This document shows positions 7,898 to 15,899 of a stretch of DNA of 26,856 bases, one piece after another. This stretch comes from CAYTNY01 sp964439215. GTDB lineage: Bacteria; Oederibacteriota; PGYV01; CAYTNY01. The DNA is taken from NCBI GenBank assembly GCA_964439215.1, contig CAYTNY010000027.1, forward strand, positions 1 through 26,856, in the 5' to 3' direction. A model generated the notes under the pieces. It was not told where the DNA came from, did not search any database, and worked only from the letters and a program-made list of their open reading frames with translations. A program made the translations under genes and the position numbers. Within the stretch, counting starts at the first letter, position 1, and each line of letters starts with the position of its first letter.

Positions 7898-9847
7898 TTA
7901 CTGCCACCAGTATTTCTGAATATCTTTTCTTACATATACAACAAAATCATAAGCTCCGAGAGGGCTCCACACATCCCTGTATACAACCCTGTCAAAAAGC
8001 ATTTTTATTTTCTCACCCGGCGGGGCATTTTTCCACTTGTTATTATCCGGGGCCCACCATTCCCTCAAATGGAAACGCTGATAAACATATTCATCTTCCA
8101 GCATTTTTCTTACTCTTTCATCGTGCCCTCTTGAGGCTTCTTCAATGCCGGATAAAATAATAGCTTTTTTTCCTTTTGCGCTTTTCGGAATATTCCTTGG
8201 AGGGTACGCGATATTGTTGTATTCCCTGAGATACCAGGCAAACGGCCAGGAACAGTAATCCTCTATGGACATTTCAATATCATATATGTCATATGAGCGA
8301 AACTCATTACTCGCCCATTTTTCCGCTTTAAGCGCCCTGGCCACCGTTTCTATTTTTTCAACAACTTTAAGCGTATCCGTTGAAGATTGAACATATACAA
8401 GCGATTCTTTGGGAGAAGCGCCTTTTCCGTAAAAAGATACATTTATGGCTCCGCTCAGAGTTGATAGTGTCAGAAATACAAAGACCGCAATACCCGCGGG
8501 GCGCTGCCAGCTCCATTCTTTTTTCTGAAACATTTCTCCGCAGAATTTCCCTGCCAGCAAAAGCATGGGCAAAAGCGGATGCAGCATAAGCCATGGCATT
8601 CTTTCTCCTGCCCAGGAATAAATAAAAAGCGCCACAATCCACCAGTAAACAAGAAACAGATTTATAAATGTCCGCCTCTCTTTTTTCAGAAGATAAAAAA
8701 CAGACGCAATCAATCCAAAAAACACCGTAATGTGCTCATAAAAAAGCGTTATAAGTATATAAAAACTTTTTGGCTGGCTTCCTCTTTCCACTTCATGCTG
8801 TCCCAGCCAATATATCAATGAAGCGGTATAACCGTCCCATATCCCTTTCAGATTTGTCCAGAACCCGGCATTGGGCTGTTTCCCGTAAAACAAAAACGCG
8901 TGTATTATCACAAAAAGCAGCAATGCGTTCACAAACACCTTAATTCCCTTTTTTGTTCTAAAAAGAAAACCGAGCGTTGAATGGATCTTATCATCTTCCT
9001 CAAATTCTTCTTCTTCCCCGTTTGTTTTCAGATAATACTCCCATACCCACCAGACAACAAAAAACGTAAAAAATATAAACCCCGTAATGTATGTGTTTTC
9101 TTTTGTGGCCCAGGAGAGAGCAAGGCCCGCAGACGCAAAATAAAGCCAAAAAGGTTTTTTTGTATCAAAAAACTTAAGCAGCCCCAAAAGCATAATCAGG
9201 GTATCCCCCGCAATATATATGTCATTCCTTATATATCTGGACTGATACATAAACGCCGGCGAAACAGCCATAAGAAGAGCAGCCGCAGCCGCCCCCATTC
9301 TGCCGAGATAAGGCTTAAACCACCATAATATTACTATACACATCATGCCGTAAAGCGCGGGCATAACCCTGGCGGTATAATCCGAAGCTCCGAATATCCA
9401 ATATATAAAAGCGTTTGCGTGAAACAAGAACGGCCCGTGAAGCATCGGGTTATAACTGTAACCCATCCCCTTAAAAAGTTTCCACGAATAAAACGCGTGC
9501 ATACTTTCGTCATGGTGCATAGGCTTGTCTCCAAGAACCGCAAATCTGCTTATTGCTGCCAGAATAATTATAAGCAGCCATACCACAACTTCCCAGTTTA
9601 AAGCAATCCCCCCGAATTTCACTCCCGGAGTTTCTTCATATGCGGGGCGAGCGCCTGCTCCGGGCGTTTCCGCGGGTTTGTTTTTCTGTTCTTCCTCTTT
9701 TTTCGGGGGTTTTTTCTTTGTTTTTTCCCGTTTATCTGTTTTTTTGGGCTGGGGTTTAACAGCGACCTTATACCCGCATGTATCGCAGAATTTATTGTCC
9801 TTTGGATTATCAGCGCCGCATTTAGGGCATTTTAATGCATCATCCAT
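7898..9847 (-). CDS. Agl23-like (TIGR03663) polytopic protein with N-terminal zinc ribbon
   Basis: 649 aa. Residues 7-24 form a zinc ribbon (C7-x2-C10, C21-x2-C24), followed by a Lys/Pro/Glu-rich linker to about residue 75. A multi-helix membrane domain of GT-C/GT39 type follows. The first loop carries HHDESMHAF (111-119), matching the acidic DE site of GT-C glycosyltransferases, and YNPMLHGPF, typical of the family annotated as flippase activity-associated protein Agl23. The C-terminal 150 residues are soluble and probably outside (SWPFAWYLREYNN). AGGAGG lies 6 bases before the ATG. As I recall, this family usually occurs in the same genomes as DUF2298, often adjacent, as here. Reaction not established. 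Confidence 0.88.
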   Translation of the reverse strand: MDDALKCPKCGADNPKDNKFCDTCGYKVAVKPQPKKTDKREKTKKKPPKKEEEQKNKPAETPGAGARPAYEETPGVKFGGIALNWEVVVWLLIIILAAISRFAVLGDKPMHHDESMHAFYSWKLFKGMGYSYNPMLHGPFLFHANAFIYWIFGASDYTARVMPALYGMMCIVILWWFKPYLGRMGAAAAALLMAVSPAFMYQSRYIRNDIYIAGDTLIMLLGLLKFFDTKKPFWLYFASAGLALSWATKENTYITGFIFFTFFVVWWVWEYYLKTNGEEEEFEEDDKIHSTLGFLFRTKKGIKVFVNALLLFVIIHAFLFYGKQPNAGFWTNLKGIWDGYTASLIYWLGQHEVERGSQPKSFYILITLFYEHITVFFGLIASVFYLLKKERRTFINLFLVYWWIVALFIYSWAGERMPWLMLHPLLPMLLLAGKFCGEMFQKKEWSWQRPAGIAVFVFLTLSTLSGAINVSFYGKGASPKESLVYVQSSTDTLKVVEKIETVARALKAEKWASNEFRSYDIYDIEMSIEDYCSWPFAWYLREYNNIAYPPRNIPKSAKGKKAIILSGIEEASRGHDERVRKMLEDEYVYQRFHLREWWAPDNNKWKNAPPGEKIKMLFDRVVYRDVWSPLGAYDFVVYVRKDIQKYWWQ

Positions 9848-9871
9848 TTCTTTCCTCCTGAATAATTAATA

Positions 9872-12352
9872 TTACGGGGCTGCCCGCACATCTGATTTTT
9901 TTGCCTGATAAAGCACCGAACCATTTTGAGTCGTATACACAATACTCATAAAATCCGAAAATTTATTAAGCCCCGGAGAATTATTATATTTCTCCCTTTC
10001 AAGTGGGCCTACATAAACATATTCAATATTGTATTTCTCAATAAGTTCCATTGCTTCATTTTCATCAAGTGTTTCATATATTTTATTTACAACAGCCTGT
10101 CTTCTGCCTGCCTCATCGCCGGATCCGCGCCACTGGAGTTCGTGGCCGGGCCATCCTATCACTGTCGGAAGCCCGGTAAATGAAGATATTCTCGCGTATT
10201 CCGTATACTGTCCGCCCCATGCTTCAAGAACAACAGGATTTCCTTCCACATTATTATTTATCCATTTTATGACCAGCCAGTCATCCATGGCAGGAATCCG
10301 GCCTTCATATTTTCTCCACTGCAGAAAGTCTGTCCCGTTAAGGCTCAGCCCCTTGCTGTAATTATCGGTTTTAACTTTGCCGGCCGCAAAAGGATAAAAA
10401 AGACCCATTATTATAAGCGTCGTAAATACAGAGTAATATATCCATCTGAAATATCCCGGTTTGAATCTAAGATAAAAATGTTTCACCCAGAAAAAACCAT
10501 ACGCGGCAGCCACAGAAAAAAGTATCCATGTCTGATAATAGAACTTAAATACCGTATTCATTCTTTCAAGCGGCACATGCTGGCCCGGTCTTGAAAAAGT
10601 ATCAACAATACGCAGAAACTCACACCCAAACGACGCGAAAAAACCTGTGAATATCAGAATAATGACAAACTGATTTTCCGGATGTTCTGTTTTTGTGGAT
10701 CCCATAAGCACAACAAACGCGGCAAGCAGAAACATTATTCCTATAAATACCCCTATATTCGGCGGATCCATTAATGATTTAAATACGACAAACGCAAGCG
10801 CAAGGGCAAACGCGCCGCCCGCAAAAATATATATTTTATTATCCTTGGGGGCCGACGGATCCACAAACAGTTTTACAAAGGACATAACTGTTTTATTGGA
10901 TTTTTTAACCGGAAGCTCTTCCCCGCCCAGAAGCATTTCGTCGCCGGTAATCCTGTAGCCGCAGCCTCCGCATATTTTCTTCCCTTCCCTGATAACGCGG
11001 CCGCAGCGGGGGCAGAATTCTTCTCTTTTTCTTACCTTTGAACCGGCCGCGCCCTGAAGCTTCATTGCAAAGGTCCAATTTATAAATCTGAAGAGCAGGA
11101 ATGTCAGTATAGGAAACAGCATTACGCCGAATATTGTAAGATAATCTTTCAGCTGCGTATTTGCCTTAACCAGGCCTATGCCCTTCACCTGAGAGCCGTG
11201 AAAAAGCGAAAATGGAAGATAAGGAATAACCGCGGCCGCAAGAATAACAGCGGCAGCCTTGCCTGTATCTTTTATGCTGTCCTCTTTTTTTTCCGAAAGC
11301 GAATACTTATAAGAAAGAATACAGAGCATTGTCACAAAAAAATATGTCGGAAAATCCCAGCTGTTTATAAACCAGAGTCCTCCCAGAACAAGCCCGGAAA
11401 ACACAAGCAGGGAAATAGAACTTATATTTTTCTCAAAAAGCCGTTTTTTGCCTGTTTTGATAAAATAAAATGCCGTGTTTAAAGCAAGCAGCACGAACGG
11501 AATTGCCATCTGATGGGGATGAAGGTCCCCGAGAAGGAACGAGAAGAACGGAAATTCATTTATTGTTATATCATAGCCCGGATAATCGATTATTCTTGAA
11601 CTTGTCCACCAGTTAAATCCATTTGTACTCCATCCCGCGGAGACAACCTGTATGAATCCGTCAAGATTGCTGATAACAAGAAGAAAAGCCGCTCCGAGAA
11701 AACCTATAAGGTAATTCTTTGTGATATTAAACAACAGGCCCGTGACAGCCAGCGCAGACAGCGCAACCGTATAAATAACCGCAAGATTATACGCGGAGCC
11801 GGGCGCTATTCCCGTGAGCTTGAACATAAGCGCCATCATAAAGTATCCGAAATAATAATAACTCATATGAAGCTGTCTGCCCGCTTCACTGACCCCCGAC
11901 ATCCAGGGGTCATAGGGCGGCATGGAGTCCGCCCTTGTTATGGCGTTCATAAAAGCAAAGTCCATAAACTTTTCGGTCCCTACAATATCCGGCTGATACA
12001 TTCTGAAAAAACCATACGCAAGAAAAACAAAAAGAAAAAATAATTCTGTTATTATTATAAGACCCGTTCTTTCCTTCAGTTCTGTTAATATTTTTTCCCT
12101 GTTTTTAATAAATATATAGGCTGATACCCCGGATATTGCCAGTATAACGCCGTATATGACAGCCGTATTAAACGCGGCAAAGCCAATAATCCAGGAAAAA
12201 TAACCTATAAGAAAAATACCTATGATCTTGGAAAACATATATCCCCTGTCGTGGGATTTTCTGAAGATCATAAAACTTACAGGAACCGCCATAACTCCTA
12301 TGAGAACGGAAACAAACCACCAATGTATCATCTGCCCGAAGAAAAGAGCCAC
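9872..12352 (-). CDS. DUF2298 / Chlor_Arch_YYY polytopic membrane protein with inserted zinc ribbon
   Basis: 826 aa, strongly hydrophobic. It carries the family motif YYYFG (165-169), then EFPFFSFLLGDLHPH (D276, H278, H280), NSWDFPTY, and in the C-terminal soluble part GLPTVIGWPGHELQWRG, all hallmarks of DUF2298. A zinc ribbon (C447-x2-C450, C461-x2-C464) sits in a cytoplasm-type loop between membrane blocks. The start is GTG, decided by GGAGG (12360-12364 on the complement) 7 bases upstream. First gene of the nine-gene set and directly before the Agl23-like gene. The family is thought to be involved in envelope glycan or lipid assembly, but its activity is not known to me. Confidence 0.88.
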   Translation of the reverse strand: MALFFGQMIHWWFVSVLIGVMAVPVSFMIFRKSHDRGYMFSKIIGIFLIGYFSWIIGFAAFNTAVIYGVILAISGVSAYIFIKNREKILTELKERTGLIIITELFFLFVFLAYGFFRMYQPDIVGTEKFMDFAFMNAITRADSMPPYDPWMSGVSEAGRQLHMSYYYFGYFMMALMFKLTGIAPGSAYNLAVIYTVALSALAVTGLLFNITKNYLIGFLGAAFLLVISNLDGFIQVVSAGWSTNGFNWWTSSRIIDYPGYDITINEFPFFSFLLGDLHPHQMAIPFVLLALNTAFYFIKTGKKRLFEKNISSISLLVFSGLVLGGLWFINSWDFPTYFFVTMLCILSYKYSLSEKKEDSIKDTGKAAAVILAAAVIPYLPFSLFHGSQVKGIGLVKANTQLKDYLTIFGVMLFPILTFLLFRFINWTFAMKLQGAAGSKVRKREEFCPRCGRVIREGKKICGGCGYRITGDEMLLGGEELPVKKSNKTVMSFVKLFVDPSAPKDNKIYIFAGGAFALALAFVVFKSLMDPPNIGVFIGIMFLLAAFVVLMGSTKTEHPENQFVIILIFTGFFASFGCEFLRIVDTFSRPGQHVPLERMNTVFKFYYQTWILFSVAAAYGFFWVKHFYLRFKPGYFRWIYYSVFTTLIIMGLFYPFAAGKVKTDNYSKGLSLNGTDFLQWRKYEGRIPAMDDWLVIKWINNNVEGNPVVLEAWGGQYTEYARISSFTGLPTVIGWPGHELQWRGSGDEAGRRQAVVNKIYETLDENEAMELIEKYNIEYVYVGPLEREKYNNSPGLNKFSDFMSIVYTTQNGSVLYQAKKSDVRAAP

Positions 12353-12359
12353 TAACGCA

Positions 12360-12364
12360 CCTCC
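12360..12364 (-). promoter_or_regulatory. Ribosome binding site that fixes a GTG start
   Basis: GGAGG on the minus strand, 7 bases before the GTG at 12352. The next in-frame ATG (codon 8) has no comparable site at this spacing, so GTG is the likely start of the DUF2298 gene. Confidence 0.75.
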
Positions 12365-12417
12365 AACTTTTCTTTGTAATTACTGTACCTTCCTTTATAC
12401 TCCCGGATAGTTAGAAA

Positions 12418-12447
12418 ATTATACTATAACCTGCTGATTTAAGTCAA
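12418..12447 (-). promoter_or_regulatory. Sigma-70-type promoter for the nine-gene glycan cluster
   Basis: On the minus strand TTGACT (12442-12447) and a perfect TATAAT (12418-12423) are separated by 18 bases. This predicts a start near 12411 and a leader of about 60 bases before the DUF2298 GTG. No comparably good pair was noticed within the downstream gene junctions, so transcription of all nine genes from here is plausible. Confidence 0.72.
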
Positions 12448-12586
12448 ACGCTTTCGGCAGAGTTTCTAAAGAGATCTTTTAATCAAATATATACATAAAA
12501 CACCGTGCTCCCGCGGAAAAATACAATTTCCGCCCCGTTTTAAACCGGTTCCTGTATCTTTAAAATTTAAAGTTTTAATTTTACCC

Positions 12587-12614
12587 TTGCTTTTATGAGT
12601 CTATTCTATATAAT
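12587..12614 (+). promoter_or_regulatory. Probable promoter for the PASTA-rpe-ffh operon
   Basis: TATAAT is perfect at 12609-12614. The best -35 is a weak TTGCTT (12587-12592) at 16 bases. The expected start is near 12621, about 55 bases upstream of the first gene. Confidence 0.55.
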
Positions 12615-12676
12615 ATTACAGATCCCGTATTGGTATTTATACTGAAAAATATCCTTCGGGAAAATTTTTATTTTTT

Positions 12677-13657
12677 ATGAGGTTTAAAACATTGTCCAAA
12701 ATTAAAGTTTCTTATATTTTCAGGCTTGTTTTTCTGGGAATAATACTGTTTGCGGCCAGTACTTATGCGGTTATATGGTTCATATCTGCTTTCAGCACCA
12801 TAACAATGCCGGATTTCAGGGGTGTTTCCTTTGAAAACGCAAAAAAAGCGACAAATAAACTGGATCTTGAGATCCGTATAGAAAATGAAGTTTACAGCAA
12901 TGTATATGCCGAAGGATTTATAGTTGACCAGAATACAAAACCCAAAACAAAAATAAAAAAGGGCAGACTTGTATATGTCACCGTCAGCAAAGGCTCAAAA
13001 ATGGTTACTGTTCCGGACATAAAAAATCTTCCCAAAGCCCGGGCGCTGCTTATGCTGAGAAACGCCGACCTGGAGCCGGGATATGAAACAAGCGTTTCGG
13101 ACAGTGCGGAGGAAAACACCGTACTGTCACAATCCCCGCCGCCCGGAGAAACAGTTCCATTCAATTATTCCGTGAACATTCTCGTCAGCAGCGGCGAAAA
13201 TCCAAAAGATTATATAATGCCGGATGTGACAGGAATAAATATATTTGACGTTCACCGGCTTCTCAGAAAAAAAGATCTTTTTGTTGAAAAACTTTCTGTT
13301 TCAACCGACAATTCGCTTGAATCCGGCATAATCCTCGAACAGGCGCCCGCGCCCGGATATAAAGTAAACAAGGAAACCCCGATAACAATGATCGCCAACC
13401 GCCAGGATGACGATATCAGACTTAAACGGAGGCTTATAAACATTGATTTCAGGCTTACGGGCCATAAAAGTTCAAAATTCGCGCGGGTAAACGTACTCAG
13501 TTTAAGCGGAAGCGAAACCGTCTACAGCGGCATAACCGAACCCGGCGCTCCGATAAGAGCAGAGGCCGCGGTCAGAGGCGATGCTCTTGCGCAGTTCTTT
13601 ATATCGGGCCGGCTGCAATCCGAAAAAGAATTTCCCGCACCGGAGGCTGATGAATGA
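12677..13657 (+). CDS. Membrane-anchored triple-PASTA protein
   Basis: 326 aa. One membrane helix (about 13-40), then three PASTA domains opening at MPDFRG (44), VPDIKN (112) and MPDVTG (181), each ending in the usual Val/Ile-rich strand. A C-terminal domain of about 75 residues (250-320) is one I do not recognise. There is no kinase domain, so this is a PASTA-only protein exposed outside the membrane, probably sensing peptidoglycan or related muropeptides. PASTA kinases sit next to rpe in many bacteria (prkC-rsgA-rpe), and the present order recalls that. ATG at 12677 has no clear ribosome site; TTG at 12692 has GAGG 9 bases upstream and may be the true start. Confidence 0.85.
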   Translation: MRFKTLSKIKVSYIFRLVFLGIILFAASTYAVIWFISAFSTITMPDFRGVSFENAKKATNKLDLEIRIENEVYSNVYAEGFIVDQNTKPKTKIKKGRLVYVTVSKGSKMVTVPDIKNLPKARALLMLRNADLEPGYETSVSDSAEENTVLSQSPPPGETVPFNYSVNILVSSGENPKDYIMPDVTGINIFDVHRLLRKKDLFVEKLSVSTDNSLESGIILEQAPAPGYKVNKETPITMIANRQDDDIRLKRRLINIDFRLTGHKSSKFARVNVLSLSGSETVYSGITEPGAPIRAEAAVRGDALAQFFISGRLQSEKEFPAPEADE

Positions 13658-14316
13658 GAAAAAAAATGCTTGCGCCTTCAATTCTTGACTCTGATTTTTC
13701 AGTCATCAAGGATACGATCAGAATTCTGGAAAATGAAAAAACGGATTTTGTGCATCTTGATATAATGGACGGCTGCTTTGTACCCCAGATAACCTTCGGC
13801 CCCAAGATTATAAGTTCAATAAGGCCCCTTACAGAAATGACATTTGACGCCCATTTAATGGTGGAAAAACCGGAAAAACACGCGGAAAATTTCATAAACG
13901 CGGGATGCGATATCATTAATTTTCACGAAGAGGCCTGCAAGGACCCGTTAAAACTTCTTGACAAAATAAAAAGATCCGGCAAAAAAGCAGGGATGACAAT
14001 AAAGCCTTTAACACCTGTTGAAAATATACTCAAATATCTTGACCGGCTTGATCTTGTTCTTGTCATGAGCGTTGAACCGGGATACGGCGGGCAGTCCTTT
14101 ATGCCCGAACAGCTTGCCAAAGTAAAAAAACTGCGTGAAATAATAGACCGCGGCTCCTATGATTGCCTCATAGAAATAGACGGAGGCATCAAGAAAAACA
14201 CCGCTCAGCAGGCTTATGACGCGGGGGCTGATATTCTTGTCGCGGGCAGCGCTTTTTTCTCATCACCGGATCCCGCCGCCGCCATACGGGATTTCAAGCA
14301 GACACTGGGAATATAA
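13654..14316 (+). CDS. rpe: Ribulose-phosphate 3-epimerase
   Basis: 220 aa, the usual length. It interconverts D-ribulose 5-phosphate and D-xylulose 5-phosphate in the pentose phosphate pathway, in the cytoplasm. Conserved features are LAPSILDSDF (6-15), the metal and catalytic residues H34 and D36 in HLDIMDG, H67 in FDAHLMV, the phosphate loop VEPGYGGQSF, and D176 in IDGGI. The ATG overlaps the PASTA stop in an ATGA, and GGAGG (13642-13646) is 7 bases upstream, so it is translationally coupled to the PASTA gene. ffh follows without a gap. Confidence 0.97.
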   Translation: MRKKMLAPSILDSDFSVIKDTIRILENEKTDFVHLDIMDGCFVPQITFGPKIISSIRPLTEMTFDAHLMVEKPEKHAENFINAGCDIINFHEEACKDPLKLLDKIKRSGKKAGMTIKPLTPVENILKYLDRLDLVLVMSVEPGYGGQSFMPEQLAKVKKLREIIDRGSYDCLIEIDGGIKKNTAQQAYDAGADILVAGSAFFSSPDPAAAIRDFKQTLGI

Positions 14317-15657
14317 ATGTTTGAGACTGTCTCATCAAAACTTGATTCTGTCTTCCGTAAAATAAAAGGCGAAGGCATAATTTCAGAAAAAAATATCGAA
14401 GACGCAGTAAAACAGATACGCCTTTCCCTTCTGGAAGCTGATGTTTCATATAAAGTCGTAAAAGAATTTATTTCCTGCGTAAAAGAAAAAGCCATGGGAG
14501 AAAGCGTTTTAAGGTCCCTTTCCCCCGGACAGCAATTCACAAAAATAGTCAAGGACGAGCTTGTCCGCTTCCTCGGCGATACCGCTTCACCTCCGGATTA
14601 TTCAAAAAAACCTCTGCTTATAATGCTTATCGGGCTCCAGGGATCCGGAAAAACAACAACTGCCGCCAAGCTTGCGGCTTATTTCAAAAAGGAAAAGGAC
14701 CTCAAAAGGATTATGCTTGTCGGAGCGGACACTTACCGCCCGGCCGCCAAAGAACAGCTGGAAAAACTTTCTTCCCGTGTGGGTGCGGAATTTTATACGG
14801 AGCGCTCCGATGATTCAGTGAAAATAGTAAAAAACGCATACGAAGAAATACAAAAAAATGTTTTTGACGCCGCGGTTTTTGATACGGCGGGAAGGCTGCA
14901 TATTGACGATGAACTGATAAATGAACTCAAAAATATGAAAGCATCTGTTCCATTCGGCGAAATACTGCTTGTCGGAGACGCGATGCTGGGGCAGGAATCC
15001 GTGAACATAGCAAAGAGTTTTAATGACGCTCTCGGCATAACCGGTATAATCCTGACCAAGATTGACGGCGACGCAAGAGGCGGAGCCGCACTCAGCATGA
15101 AACATATAACAAACGTTCCCATAAAATTCATGGGGACCGGAGAAAAAACAGACCGCCTGGAGCCGTTTCATCCGGACAGAATAGCATCAAGAATACTCGG
15201 TATGGGCGATGTTGTTTCTCTGGCGGAAAAAGTCCAGAAAAACGCCACTGAACAGGACGCCAAAGCAGCGGAAGAAAAAATACGCAAAGCTTCTTTTACT
15301 TTTGAGGATTTTCTTGAACAGATGAAAATGATGCGCAATATGGGCGGCCTTGAAGAAATAATGAAAATGATACCCGGGGCGGGTAAAATGGGGCTTGACA
15401 ATATGTCAATAGACGAAAAAGAAATAAAGCATATTGAGGCAATTATCCTTTCAATGACACCCCGCGAAAGAGCCAAACCCGACCTGCTAAATCCGTCAAG
15501 AAAAAAAAGAATAGCCAAGGGCTCGGGGCTCCCCCTTGAAAAAATAAATAAATTCATAAAGCAGTTTGAAAGAACAAAAAAAATGATGAAAAAAATGGGC
15601 AAAAAAAAGAGGGGCGGAGGCGGCGGCCTCCCCTTTGGCGGCGGGATGCCGTTTTAA
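14317..15657 (+). CDS. ffh: Signal recognition particle protein Ffh (SRP54)
   Basis: 446 aa, normal length. It binds SRP RNA and signal sequences of nascent membrane proteins and delivers them to FtsY. Order: N domain (1-90), G domain with P-loop GLQGSGKT (106-113), ADTYRPAA, DTAGR (189-193), TKIDGDARGG (247-256), then a methionine-rich M domain (about 300-430) with GSGLPLEKINKFIKQFE for RNA binding, and a glycine-rich tail ending GGMPF. The ATG directly follows the rpe stop. It closes the PASTA-rpe-ffh operon; its 3' neighbour is convergent. Confidence 0.98.
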   Translation: MFETVSSKLDSVFRKIKGEGIISEKNIEDAVKQIRLSLLEADVSYKVVKEFISCVKEKAMGESVLRSLSPGQQFTKIVKDELVRFLGDTASPPDYSKKPLLIMLIGLQGSGKTTTAAKLAAYFKKEKDLKRIMLVGADTYRPAAKEQLEKLSSRVGAEFYTERSDDSVKIVKNAYEEIQKNVFDAAVFDTAGRLHIDDELINELKNMKASVPFGEILLVGDAMLGQESVNIAKSFNDALGITGIILTKIDGDARGGAALSMKHITNVPIKFMGTGEKTDRLEPFHPDRIASRILGMGDVVSLAEKVQKNATEQDAKAAEEKIRKASFTFEDFLEQMKMMRNMGGLEEIMKMIPGAGKMGLDNMSIDEKEIKHIEAIILSMTPRERAKPDLLNPSRKKRIAKGSGLPLEKINKFIKQFERTKKMMKKMGKKKRGGGGGLPFGGGMPF

Positions 15658-15660
15658 CAG

Positions 15661-15695
15661 CGCCGGGGGCCGGTGTTTGTTTTACAGGCACGGCG
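15661..15695 (+). terminator. Possible imperfect hairpin after ffh
   Basis: Directly after the ffh stop, CGCCG (15661-15665) pairs with CGGCG (15691-15695). Inside it GCC pairs with GGC and TGT with ACA around a TTGTTTT loop. The stem is bulged and the following bases (TTAAATAC) are a poor U-tract. A second imperfect pairing links about 15670-15683 to 15721-15735. Confidence 0.3.
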
Positions 15696-15752
15696 TTAAA
15701 TACTAAATCCCCCTGCCCCCAAAACAAAAACCCGGCGGTATTGGTCTCTTTC

Positions 15753-15899
15753 ACTTGAACTTGAAACTATGTTTTGCTCTTCTCAAAACTCAAAGCTCAT
15801 TTTTTAAACTTTTAAACTTTTAAACTTTTAAACTTTTGAACTTTTGAACTTTGAACTTTGAACTTTGAACTTTGAACTTTGAACTTTGAACTTTGAACT
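15753..15899. repeat. Graded 8-to-7-base tandem repeat array
   Basis: From 15803 the sequence is TTTAAACT four times (15803-15834), TTTGAACT twice (15835-15850) and TTGAACT seven times (15851-15899). The unit therefore changes one base, then loses one base. Upstream are two degenerate TTGAA-C units (15753-15768) and, at 15782-15799, the 18-mer whose reverse complement TGAGCTTTGAGTTTTGAG occurs exactly in the terminal array at 26776-26793. The array touches the stop codon of the minus-strand ATPase gene (15898-15900). The pattern suggests slippage-driven expansion. Confidence 0.95.

Larger units (their letters stand above)
12353..12676. other. Divergent intergenic region with promoters and one hairpin
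   Basis: This 324-base region separates the minus-strand glycan cluster from the plus-strand PASTA-rpe-ffh operon. It holds outward-facing promoters for both. Between them lies a perfect 7-bp hairpin (GCGGAAA at 12513-12519, TTTCCGC at 12527-12533, 7-base loop) and an 8-bp palindrome AACCGGTT (12543-12550). No coding region was seen. The hairpin lacks a clean U-tract on either strand, so a regulatory or insulator role is only a guess. Confidence 0.6.

Noticed and set aside
15803..15899. CRISPR array
   Set aside because: The period is 7-8 bases with no unique spacers and no cas genes nearby; it is a simple tandem repeat.
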